This document shows, piece by piece, positions 1 to 9,350 of a DNA stretch of 64,000 nt (the stretch's first letter is position 1; each line of letters starts with the position of its first letter). The stretch is taken from assembly GCA_036937835.1 (NCBI GenBank), contig CM072864.1:22900501-22964500 (forward strand). The letters are read 5' to 3'. This stretch comes from Pampus argenteus. Taxonomy: Eukaryota; Chordata; Actinopteri; Scombriformes; Stromateidae. The notes under the pieces were generated by a model, which was given only the letters and a program-made list of their open reading frames with translations, ran no database searches and was not told the DNA's origin. The position numbers were made by a program, and so were the translations under genes.

Positions 1-349
1 TCAACAAGTAACTGATTTCTAATGATTAGGACCAAAAAACTCACTTCTGAGAGCTTCCTGCAGCTTTTACTGTAACATTTGTTAAAAAATTGCTTTATCT
101 GGGCAAGAGAAGGCCAACACTGACAACTACAGTTTTTCTTAAACAAGGAGCAATATTTTCAATCAAAACCATGTTTGCCATCAACAAGTAACTGATTTCT
201 AATGATTAGGACCAAAAAACTCACTTCTGAGAGCTTCCTGCAGCTTTTACTGTAACATTTGTAAAAATAGCTTTCTCTCAGGCCAAAACTGACAACTACA
301 ATTTTTCTTAAACAAGGAGCAATATTTTCAATCAAAACCATGTGTGCCA

Positions 350-518
350 TCAACAAGTAACTGATTTCTAATGATTAGGACCAAAAAACTCACTTCTGAG
401 AGCTTCCTGCAGCTTTTACTGTAACATTTGTAAAAATAGCTTTCTCTCAGGCCAAAACTGACAACTACAGTTTTTCTTAAACAAGGAGCAATATTTTCAA
501 TCAAAACCATGTGTGCCA
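350..518 (+). repeat. Representative class B monomer, 169 bp (basic unit)
   Basis: This is the commonest and shortest unit. Its variable segment reads GTAAAAATAGC then TTTCTCTCAGGCCAAAACTG. It lacks the 9-bp hairpin insert of classes A, C, D and E and has no CpG. It carries a 7-bp perfect inverted repeat AAAACTG / CAGTTTT around a 7-nt loop (454-474) and an odd-centred palindrome CTAATGATTAG (368-378). Sub-forms differ at the 3' end: GTTTGCC or GTGTGCC, and TTTTCTTAAAC or TTTTCTCAAAC. The TCTCAAAC form is almost always followed by a class E unit. Confidence 0.95.
454..474 (+). other. Inverted repeat AAAACTG-7 nt-CAGTTTT (one example of many)
   Basis: AAAACTG at 454-460 and CAGTTTT at 468-474 are perfect reverse complements around loop ACAACTA. 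The element recurs in nearly every class B, C, D, G and H unit at about unit positions 105-125. In classes A and E (CCAACACTG) only the inner ACTG/CAGT survives, and in class J copies with CTACAATTT the stem is also interrupted. Short dyad symmetries are common in satellites and can favour cruciform DNA; no function is shown. Confidence 0.75.
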
Positions 519-698
519 TCAACAAGTAACTGATTTCTAATGATTAGGACCAAAAAACTCACTTCTGAGAGCTTCCTGCAGCTTTTACTGTAACATTTGT
601 TAAAAAATTGCTTTCTCTGGGCAAGAGAAGGCCAACACTGACAACTACAGTTTTTCTTAAACAAGGAGCAATATTTTCAATCAAAACCATGTTTGCCA
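519..698 (+). repeat. Representative class A monomer, 180 bp
   Basis: Class A is defined by GTTAAAAAATTGC followed by CTTTCTCTGGGCAAGAGAAGG and CCAACACTG. It is 11 bp longer than class B: 2 bp lie in the A-rich run and 9 bp in the GGGCAAGAGA region. The extra segment forms a short inverted repeat (TTCTCT, 5-nt loop, AGAGAA at 613-629). Sub-lineages carry AAACAGGGAGC instead of AAACAAGGAGC (for example 1207-1386), or CCATAAAAC, CCACAAAAC or GGAGCAAAA instead of CCAAAAAAC. Class A is usually followed by one or more class B units, giving 349-bp (A+B) and 518-bp (A+B+B) spacings. Confidence 0.95.
613..629 (+). other. Inverted repeat TTCTCT-GGGCA-AGAGAA in class A insert (example)
   Basis: Six perfect base pairs surround a 5-nt loop, extendable by a T-G wobble (612 with 630) and a C-G pair (611 with 631) in single-stranded form. 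It lies where classes A and B differ by 9 bp. It is perfect in classes A, D and E, has one mismatch in class C, and is absent from class B. It is not followed by a T-run and is not read as a terminator. Confidence 0.7.
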
Positions 699-867
699 TT
701 AACAAGTAACTGATTTCTAATGATTAGGACCAAAAAACTCACTTCTGAGAGCTTCCTGCAGCTTTTACTGTAACATTAGTAAAAATAGCTTTCTCTCAGG
801 CCAAAACTGACAACTACAATTTTTCTTAAACAAGGAGCAATATTTTCAATCAAAACCATGTTTGCCA
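699..867 (+). repeat. Representative class J monomer, 169 bp (CATTAGTAAAAA form)
   Basis: Class J has AACATTAGTAAAAATAGC instead of AACATTTGTAAAAATAGC. Many copies also have CTACAATTTTTC instead of CTACAGTTTTTC, which breaks the AAAACTG/CAGTTTT inverted repeat. This copy begins TTAACAAG rather than TCAACAAG, shared only with 37003. In the 15-34 kb region class J follows class D and starts AACTCATTTC. In gamma segments (5190, 44082, 56177) it carries CCATAAAAC. Confidence 0.88.
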
Positions 868-1037
868 TCAACAAGTAACTGATTTCTAATGATTAGGACC
901 AAAAAACTCACTTCTGAGAGCTTCCTGCAGCTTTTACTGTAACATTTGTAAAAAATAGCTTTCTCTCAGGCCAAAACTGACAACTACAGTTTTTCTTAAA
1001 CAAGGAGCAATATTTTCAATCAAAACCATGTTTGCCA
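868..1037 (+). repeat. 170-bp monomer, A-tract slippage form of class B
   Basis: This differs from class B by one extra A (GTAAAAAATAGC, A6). The form recurs at 1734, 2602, 5020, 5528 and at matching positions near 37003, 37869, 41155, 42359 and 45116, so it is inherited within HORs rather than created each time. Class C-like relatives with A6 (179 bp) occur at 15572 and 30602, and one with A7 at 19370-19549. Confidence 0.85.
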
Positions 1038-1386
1038 TCAACAAGTAACTGATTTCTAATGATTAGGAGCAAAAAACTCACTTCTGAGAGCTTCCTGCAG
1101 CTTTTACTGTAACATTTGTAAAAATAGCTTTCTCTCAGGCCAAAACTGACAACTACAGTTTTTCTTAAACAAGGAGCAATATTTTCAATCAAAACCATGT
1201 GTGCCATCAACAAGTAACTGATTTCTAATGATTAGGACCAAAAAACTCACTTCTGAGAGCTTCCTGCAGCTTTTACTGTAACATTTGTTAAAAAATTGCT
1301 TTCTCTGGGCAAGAGAAGGCCAACACTGACAACTACAGTTTTTCTTAAACAGGGAGCAATATTTTCAATCAAAACCATGTTTGCCA

Positions 1387-1564
1387 TCAACAAGTAACTG
1401 ATTTCTAATGATTAGGACCAAAAAACTCACTTCTGAGAGCTTCCTGCAGCTTTTACTGTAACATTTGTAAAAATAGCTTTGTCTGGGCGAGAGAAGGCCA
1501 AAACTGACAACTACAGTTTTTCTTAAACAAGGAGCAATATTTTCAATCAAAACCATGTTTGCCA
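1387..1564 (+). repeat. Representative class C monomer, 178 bp
   Basis: Class C has GTAAAAATAGC as in class B, then TTTGTCTGGGCGAGAGAAGG and CCAAAACTG. It thus combines the short A-run of B with the 9-bp insert of A, carrying the changes CTCT to GTCT and GCAAG to GCGAG. It brings one CpG per unit into an otherwise CpG-free array. The hairpin arm is imperfect (TTGTCT against AGAGAA). Class C marks segments 1387, 2772, 4673, 5698, 8657, 9004, 12991, 13676, 13854, 18337, 26117, 29569, 37522, 42012, 44769, 53573, 54089 and 56864, among others. Confidence 0.93.
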
Positions 1565-3118
1565 TCAACAAGTAACTGATTTCTAATGATTAGGACCAAA
1601 AAACTCACTTCTGAGAGCTTCCTGCAGCTTTTACTGTAACATTTGTAAAAATAGCTTTCTCTCAGGCCAAAACTGACAACTACAGTTTTTCTTAAACAAG
1701 GAGCAATATTTTCAATCAAAACCATGTTTGCCATCAACAAGTAACTGATTTCTAATGATTAGGACCAAAAAACTCACTTCTGAGAGCTTCCTGCAGCTTT
1801 TACTGTAACATTTGTAAAAAATAGCTTTCTCTCAGGCCAAAACTGACAACTACAGTTTTTCTTAAACAAGGAGCAATATTTTCAATCAAAACCATGTGTG
1901 CCATCAACAAGTAACTGATTTCTAATGATTAGGACCATAAAACTCACTTCTGAGAGCTTCCTGCAGCTTTTACTGTAACATTTGTTAAAAAATTGCTTTC
2001 TCTGGGCAAGAGAAGGCCAACACTGACAACTACAGTTTTTCTTAAACAGGGAGCAATATTTTCAATCAAAACCATGTTTGCCATCAACAAGTAACTGATT
2101 TCTAATGATTAGGACCAAAAAACTCACTTCTGAGAGCTTCCTGCAGCTTTTACTGTAACATTTGTAAAAATAGCTTTCTCTCAGGCCAAAACTGACAACT
2201 ACAGTTTTTCTTAAACAAGGAGCAATATTTTCAATCAAAACCATGTTTGCCATCAACAAGTAACTGATTTCTAATGATTAGGACCAAAAAACTCACTTCT
2301 GAGAGCTTCCTGCAGCTTTTACTGTAACATTTGTAAAAATAGCTTTCTCTCAGGCCAAAACTGACAACTACAGTTTTTCTTAAACAAGGAGCAATATTTT
2401 CAATCAAAACCATGTGTGCCATCAACAAGTAACTGATTTCTAATGATTAGGACCATAAAACTCACTTCTGAGAGCTTCCTGCAGCTTTTACTGTAACATT
2501 TGTTAAAAAATTGCTTTCTCTGGGCAAGAGAAGGCCAACACTGACAACTACAGTTTTTCTTAAACAGGGAGCAATATTTTCAATCAAAACCATGTTTGCC
2601 ATCAACAAGTAACTGATTTCTAATGATTAGGACCAAAAAACTCACTTCTGAGAGCTTCCTGCAGCTTTTACTGTAACATTTGTAAAAAATAGCTTTCTCT
2701 CAGGCCAAAACTGACAACTACAGTTTTTCTTAAACAAGGAGCAATATTTTCAATCAAAACCATGTGTGCCATCAACAAGTAACTGAATTCTAATGATTAG
2801 GACCAAAAAACTCACTTCTGAGAGCTTCCTGCAGCTTTTACTGTAACATTTGTAAAAATAGCTTTGTCTGGGCGAGAGAAGGCCAAAACTGACAACTACA
2901 GTTTTTCTTAAACAAGGAGCAATATTTTCAATCAAAACCATGTTTGCCATCAACAAGTAACTGATTTCTAATGATTAGGACCAAAAAACTCACTTCTGAG
3001 AGCTTCCTGCAGCTTTTACTGTAACATTTGTAAAAATAGCTTTCTCTCAGGCCAAAACTGACAACTACAGTTTTTCTTAAACAAGGAGCAATATTTTCAA
3101 TCAAAACCATGTTTGCCA

Positions 3119-3287
3119 TCAACAAGTAACTGATTTCTAATGATTAGGACCAAAAAACTCACTTCTGAGAGCTTCCTGCAGCTTTTACTGTAACATTTGT
3201 GAAAATAGCTTTCTCTCAGGCCAAAACTGACAACTACAGTTTTTCTCAAACAAGGAGCAATATTTTCAATCAAAACCATGTTTGCCA
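3119..3287 (+). repeat. Representative class G monomer, 169 bp (GTGAAAATAG form)
   Basis: This is a class B length unit with GTGAAAATAGC instead of GTAAAAATAGC, interrupting the A5 run. Most copies also carry TTTTCTCAAAC, as here. A second lineage with TTTTCTTAAAC and GTGTGCC occurs at 7430, 9351, 49429, 50645, 52019, 52368, 61008 and 62224. Class G typically follows a class B unit in the B-G-B core of the 687-bp HOR. Confidence 0.9.
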
Positions 3288-3456
3288 TCAACAAGTAACT
3301 GATTTCTAATGATTAGGACCAAAAAACTCACTTCTGAGAGCTTCCTGCAGCTTTTACTGTAACATTTGTAAAAATTGCTTTCTCTGAGGCCAAAACTGAC
3401 AACTACAGTTTTTCTTAAACAAGGAGCAATATTTTCAATCAAAACCATGTTTGGCA
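3288..3456 (+). repeat. Representative class H monomer, 169 bp (ATTGC...TGAGGC form)
   Basis: The variable segment is GTAAAAATTGCTTTCTCTGAGGCC, so the unit has the TTGC of class A at class B length. This copy ends in TTTGGCATC, a private marker shared only with 39423-39591 and 53404-53572, which ties these three blocks together. A sub-form with GAGGCTAAAACTG occurs at 15055, 18853 and 30085. Related forms with ATTGC...TCAGGCC occur at 11610, 18168, 25948, 29400 and 62573. Confidence 0.88.
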
Positions 3457-5697
3457 TCAACAAGTAACTGATTTCTAATGATTAGGACCAAAAAACTCAC
3501 TTCTGAGAGCTTCCTGCAGCTTTTACTGTAACATTTGTAAAAATAGCTTTCTCTCAGGCCAAAACTGACAACTACAGTTTTTCTTAAACAAGGAGCAATA
3601 TTTTCAATCAAAACCATGTGTGCCATCAACAAGTAACTGATTTCTAATGATTAGGACCATAAAACTCACTTCTGAGAGCTTCCTGCAGCTTTTACTGTAA
3701 CATTTGTTAAAAAATTGCTTTCTCTGGGCAAGAGAAGGCCAACACTGACAACTACAGTTTTTCTTAAACAGGGAGCAATATTTTCAATCAAAACCATGTT
3801 TGCCATCAACAAGTAACTGATTTCTAATGATTAGGACCAAAAAACTCACTTCTGAGAGCTTCCTGCAGCTTTTACTGTAACATTTGTAAAAATAGCTTTC
3901 TCTCAGGCCAAAACTGACAACTACAGTTTTTCTTAAACAAGGAGCAATATTTTCAATCAAAACCATGTTTGCCATCAACAAGTAACTGATTTCTAATGAT
4001 TAGGACCAAAAAACTCACTTCTGAGAGCTTCCTGCAGCTTTTACTGTAACATTTGTAAAAATAGCTTTCTCTCAGGCCAAAACTGACAACTACAGTTTTT
4101 CTTAAACAAGGAGCAATATTTTCAATCAAAACCATGTGTGCCATCAACAAGTAACTGATTTCTAATGATTAGGACCATAAAACTCACTTCTGAGAGCTTC
4201 CTGCAGCTTTTACTGTAACATTTGTTAAAAAATTGCTTTCTCTGGGCAAGAGAAGGCCAACACTGACAACTACAGTTTTTCTTAAACAGGGAGCAATATT
4301 TTCAATCAAAACCATGTTTGCCATCAACAAGTAACTGATTTCTAATGATTAGGACCAAAAAACTCACTTCTGAGAGCTTCCTGCAGCTTTTACTGTAACA
4401 TTTGTAAAAATAGCTTTCTCTCAGGCCAAAACTGACAACTACAGTTTTTCTTAAACAAGGAGCAATATTTTCAATCAAAACCATGTGTGCCATCAACAAG
4501 TAACTGATTTCTAATGATTAGGACCAAAAAACTCACTTCTGAGAGCTTCCTGCAGCTTTTACTGTAACATTTGTTAAAAAATTGCTTTCTCTGGGCAAGA
4601 GAAGGCCAACACTGACAACTACAGTTTTTCTTAAACAGGGAGCAATATTTTCAATCAAAACCATGTTTGCCATCAACAAGTAACTGATTTCTAATGATTA
4701 GGACCAAAAAACTCACTTCTGAGAGCTTCCTGCAGCTTTTACTGTAACATTTGTAAAAATAGCTTTGTCTGGGCGAGAGAAGGCCAAAACTGACAACTAC
4801 AGTTTTTCTTAAACAAGGAGCAATATTTTCAATCAAAACCATGTTTGCCATCAACAAGTAACTGATTTCTAATGATTAGGACCAAAAAACTCACTTCTGA
4901 GAGCTTCCTGCAGCTTTTACTGTAACATTTGTAAAAATAGCTTTCTCTCAGGCCAAAACTGACAACTACAGTTTTTCTTAAACAAGGAGCAATATTTTCA
5001 ATCAAAACCATGTTTGCCATCAACAAGTAACTGATTTCTAATGATTAGGACCAAAAAACTCACTTCTGAGAGCTTCCTGCAGCTTTTACTGTAACATTTG
5101 TAAAAAATAGCTTTCTCTCAGGCCAAAACTGACAACTACAGTTTTTCTTAAACAAGGAGCAATATTTTCAATCAAAACCATGTGTGCCATCAACAAGTAA
5201 CTGATTTCTAATGATTAGGACCATAAAACTCACTTCTGAGAGCTTCCTGCAGCTTTTACTGTAACATTAGTAAAAATAGCTTTCTCTCAGGCCAAAACTG
5301 ACAACTACAGTTTTTCTTAAACAAGGAGCAATATTTTCAATCAAAACCATGTTTGCCATCAACAAGTAACTGATTTCTAATGATTAGGACCAAAAAACTC
5401 ACTTATGAGAGCTTCCTGCAGCTTTTACTGTAACATTTGTAAAAATTGCTTTCTCTGGGGCCAAAACTGACAACTACAGTTTTTCTTAAACAAGGAGCAA
5501 TATTTTCAATCAAAACCATGTTTGCCATCAACAAGTAACTGATTTCTAATGATTAGGAGCAAAAAACTCACTTCTGAGAGCTTCCTGCAGCTTTTACTGT
5601 AACATTTGTAAAAAATAGCTTTCTCTCAGGCCAAAACTGACAACTACAGTTTTTCTTAAACAAGGAGCAATATTTTCAATCAAAACCATGTGTGCCA

Positions 5698-7429
5698 TCA
5701 ACAAGTAACTGATTTCTAATGATTAGGACCAAAAAACTCACTTCTGAGAGCTTCCTGCAGCTTTTACTGTAACATTTGTAAAAATAGCTTTGTCTGGGCG
5801 AGAGAAGGCCAAAACTGACAACTACAGTTTTTCTTAAACAAGGAGCAATGTTTTCAATCAAAACTATGTTAGCCATCAACAAGTAACTGATTTCTAATGA
5901 TTAGGACCAAAAAACTCACTTCTGAGAGCTTCCTGCAGCTTTTACTGTAACATTTGTAAAAATAGCTTTCTCTCAGGCCAAAACTGACAACTACAGTTTT
6001 TCTTAAACAAGGAGCAATATTTTCAATCAAAACCATGTGTGCCATCAACAAGTAACTGATTTCTAATGATTAGGAGCAAAAAACTCACTTCTGAGAGCTT
6101 CCTGCAGCTTTTACTGTAACATTTGTTAAAAAATTGCTTTCTCTGGGCAAGAGAAGGCCAACACTGACAACTACAGTTTTTCTTAAACAAGGAGCAATAT
6201 TTTCAATCAAAACCATGTTTGCCATCAACAAGTAACTGATTTCTAATGATTAGGACCAAAAAACTCACTTCTGAGAGCTTCCTGCAGCTTTTACTGTAAC
6301 ATTTGTAAAAATAGCTTTCTCTCAGGCCAAAACTGACAACTACAGTTTTTCTTAAACAAGGAGCAATATTTTCAATCAAAACCATGTGTGCCATCAACAA
6401 GTAACTGATTTCTAATGATTAGGACCACAAAACTCACTTCTGAGAGCTTCCTGCAGCTTTTACTGTAACATTTGTTAAAAAATTGCTTTCTCTGGGCAAG
6501 AGAAGGCCAACACTGACAACTACAGTTTTTCTTAAACAAGGAGCAATATTTTCAATCAAAACCATGTTTGCCATCAACAAGTAACTGATTTCTAATGATT
6601 AGGACCAAAAAACTCACTTCTGAGAGCTTCCTGCAGCTTTTACTGTAACATTTGTAAAAATAGCTTTCTCTCAGGCCAAAACTGACAACTACAGTTTTTC
6701 TTAAACAAGGAGCAATATTTTCAATCAAAACCATGTTTGCCATCAACAAGTAACTGATTTCTAATGATTAGGACCAAAAAACTCACTTCTGAGAGCTTCC
6801 TGCAGCTTTTACTGTAACATTTGTAAAAATAGCTTTCTCTCAGGCCAAAACTGACAACTACAGTTTTTCTTAAACAAGGAGCAATATTTTCAATCAAAAC
6901 CATGTTTGCCATCAACAAGTAACTGATTTCTAATGATTAGGACCAAAAAACTCACTTCTGAGAGCTTCCTGCAGCTTTTACTGTAACATTTGTGAAAATA
7001 GCTTTCTCTCAGGCCAAAACTGACAACTACAGTTTTTCTCAAACAAGGAGCAATATTTTCAATCAAAACCATGTTTGCCATCAACAAGTAACTGATTTCT
7101 AATGATTAGGACCAAAAAACTCACCTCTGAGAGCTTCCTGCAGCTTTTACTGTAACATTTGTAAAAATAGCTTTCTCTCAGGCCAAAACTGACAACTACA
7201 GTTTTTCTTAAACAAGGAGCAATATTTTCAATCAAAACCATGTGTGCCATCAACAAGTAACTGATTTCTAATGATTAGGACCAAAAAACTCACTTCTGAG
7301 AGCTTCCTGCAGCTTTTACTGTAACATTTGTTAAAAAATTGCTTTCTCTGGGCAAGAGAAGGCCAACACTGACAACTACAGTTTTTCTTAAACAAGGAGC
7401 AATATTTTCAATCAAAACCATGTTTGCCA
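5698..7429. repeat. Monomer stretch linking alpha to the 1921-bp twins
   Basis: The order is C (ends with TGTTAGCC), B, A (GGAGC), B, A (CCACAAAAC), B, B, G, B (CACCTCTGAG), A. From 5876 it parallels 47008 onward (offset 41132 to about 6900) and 59623 onward. It is therefore a third version of the 1036-bp gamma unit: A(GGAGC) at 6045 through the CACCTCTGAG unit ending 7249 is 1205 bp, which is 1036 plus one extra 169-bp class G unit. Confidence 0.82.
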
Positions 7430-9350
7430 TCAACAAGTAACTGATTTCTAATGATTAGGACCAAAAAACTCACTTCTGAGAGCTTCCTGCAGCTTTTACT
7501 GTAACATTTGTGAAAATAGCTTTCTCTCAGGCCAAAACTGACAACTACAGTTTTTCTTAAACAAGGAGCAATATTTTCAATCAAAACCATGTGTGCCATC
7601 AACAAGTAACTGATTTCTAATGATTAGGACCAAAAAACTCACTTCTGAGAGCTTCCTGCAGCTTTTACTGTAACATTTGTTAAAAAATTGCTTTCTCTGG
7701 GCAAGAGAAGGCCAACACTGACAACTACAGTTTTTCTTAAACAAGGAGCAATATTTTCAATCAAAACCATGTTTGCCATCAACAAGTAACTGATTTCTAA
7801 TGATTAGGACCAAAAAACTCACTTCTGAGAGCTTCCTGCAGCTTTTACTGTAACATTTGTAAAAATAGCTTTCTCTCAGGCCAAAACTGACAACTACAGT
7901 TTTTCTTAAACAAGGAGCAATATTTTCAATCAAAACCATGTTTGCCATCGACAAGTAACTGATTTCTAATGATTAGGAGCAAAAAACTCACTTCTGAGAG
8001 CTTCCTGCAGCTTTTACTGTAACATTTGTAAAAATAGCTTTCTCTCAGGCCAAAACTGACAACTACAGTTTTTCTTAAACAAGGAGCAATATTTTCAATC
8101 AAAACCATGTGTGCCATCAACAAGTAACTGATTTCTAATGATTAGGACCAAAAAACTCACTTCTGAGAGCTTCCTGCAGCTTTTACTGTAACATTTGTTA
8201 AAAAATTGCTTTCTCTGGGCAAGAGAAGGCCAACACTGACAACTACAGTTTTTCTCAAACAAGGAGCAATATTTTCAATCAAAACCATGTTTGCCATCAA
8301 CAAGTAACTGATTTTGAATGATTAGGACCAAAAAACTCACTTCTGAGAGCTTCCTGCAGCTTTTACTGTAACATTTGTTAAAAAATAGCTTTCTCTGGGC
8401 AAGAGAAGGCCAACACTGACAACTACAGTTTTTCTTAAACAAGGAGCAATATTTTCAATCAAAACCATGTTTGCCATCAACAAGTAACTGATTTCTAATG
8501 ATTAGGACCAAAAAACTCACTTCTGAGAGCTTCCTGCAGCTTTTACTGTAACATTTGTTAAAAAATAGCTTTGTCTGGGCGAGAGAAGGCCAAAACTGAC
8601 AACTACAGTTTTTCTTAAACAAGGAGCAATATTTTCAATCAAAACCATGTTTGCCATCAACAAGTAACTGATTTCTAATGATTAGGACCAAAAAACTCAC
8701 TTCTGAGAGCTTCCTGCAGCTTTTACTGTAACATTTGTAAAAATAGCTTTGTCTGGGCGAGAGAAGGCCAAAACTGACAACTACAGTTTTTCTTAAACAA
8801 GGAGCAATATTTTCAATCAAAACCATGTTTGCCATCAACAAGTAACTGATTTCTAATGATTAGGACCAAAAAACTCACTTCTGAGAGCTTCCTGCAGCTT
8901 TTACTGTAACATTTGTAAAAATTGCTTTCTCTGAGGCCAAAACTGACAACTACAGTTTTTCTTAAACAAGGAGCAATATTTTCAATCAAAACCATGTTTG
9001 CCATCAACAAGTAACTGATTTCTAATGATTAGGACCAAAAAACTCACTTCTGAGAGCTTCCTGCAGCTTTTACTGTAACATTTGTAAAAATAGCTTTGTC
9101 TGGGCGAGAGAAGGCCAAAACTGACAACTACAGTTTTTCTTAAACAAGGAGCAATATTTTCAATCAAAACCATGTTTGCCATCAACAAGTAACTGATTTC
9201 TAATGATTAGGACCAAAAAACTCACTTCTGAGAGCTTCCTGCAGCTTTTACTGTAACATTTGTAAAAATAGCTTTCTCTCAGGCCAAAACTGACAACTAC
9301 AGTTTTTCTTAAACAAGGAGCAATATTTTCAATCAAAACCATGTTTGCCA
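7430..9350. repeat. 1921-bp tandem HOR, copy 1 (11 monomers)
   Basis: Unit lengths are G169, A180, B169, L169, A180, E180, a 180-bp class C-like form (GTTAAAAAATAGC with GTCTGGGCGAG), C178, H169, C178, B169, summing to 1921 bp. It carries the rare TCGACAAG (CpG 7949-7950). The second copy follows directly at 9351-11271. The part from 7250 to about 8476 also parallels 49249-50475 at offset 41999. Confidence 0.9.

Larger units (their letters stand above)
1..5697. repeat. Segment alpha, copy 1 (5.7 kb HOR block)
   Basis: The order is A, B, B, A, J, 170, L, A, C, B, 170, A, B, B, A, 170, C, B, G, H, B, A, B, B, A, B, A, C, B, 170, J, a TATGAG/TGGGGCC variant, then a 170-bp L form. It is rich in class A with AAACAGGGAGC. 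Rare shared markers place its second copy at 36305-41831: CTTTATCTGGG near 100, GAATTC at 2785-2790, TTTGGCATC near 3452, and ACTTATGAGAG near 5404. The offset is 36304 bp for the first units and 36135 bp from about 1038 on. No gene or other element is present. Confidence 0.88.

Noticed and set aside
613..629. Hairpin as an intrinsic transcription terminator
   Set aside because: No U-run follows, it recurs in every class A unit, and the context is eukaryotic satellite.
2785..2790. EcoRI site GAATTC as a cloning or assembly junction
   Set aside because: It arises from one T-to-A change in GATTTC and recurs at 38920 in the paralogous block, so it is inherited satellite variation.
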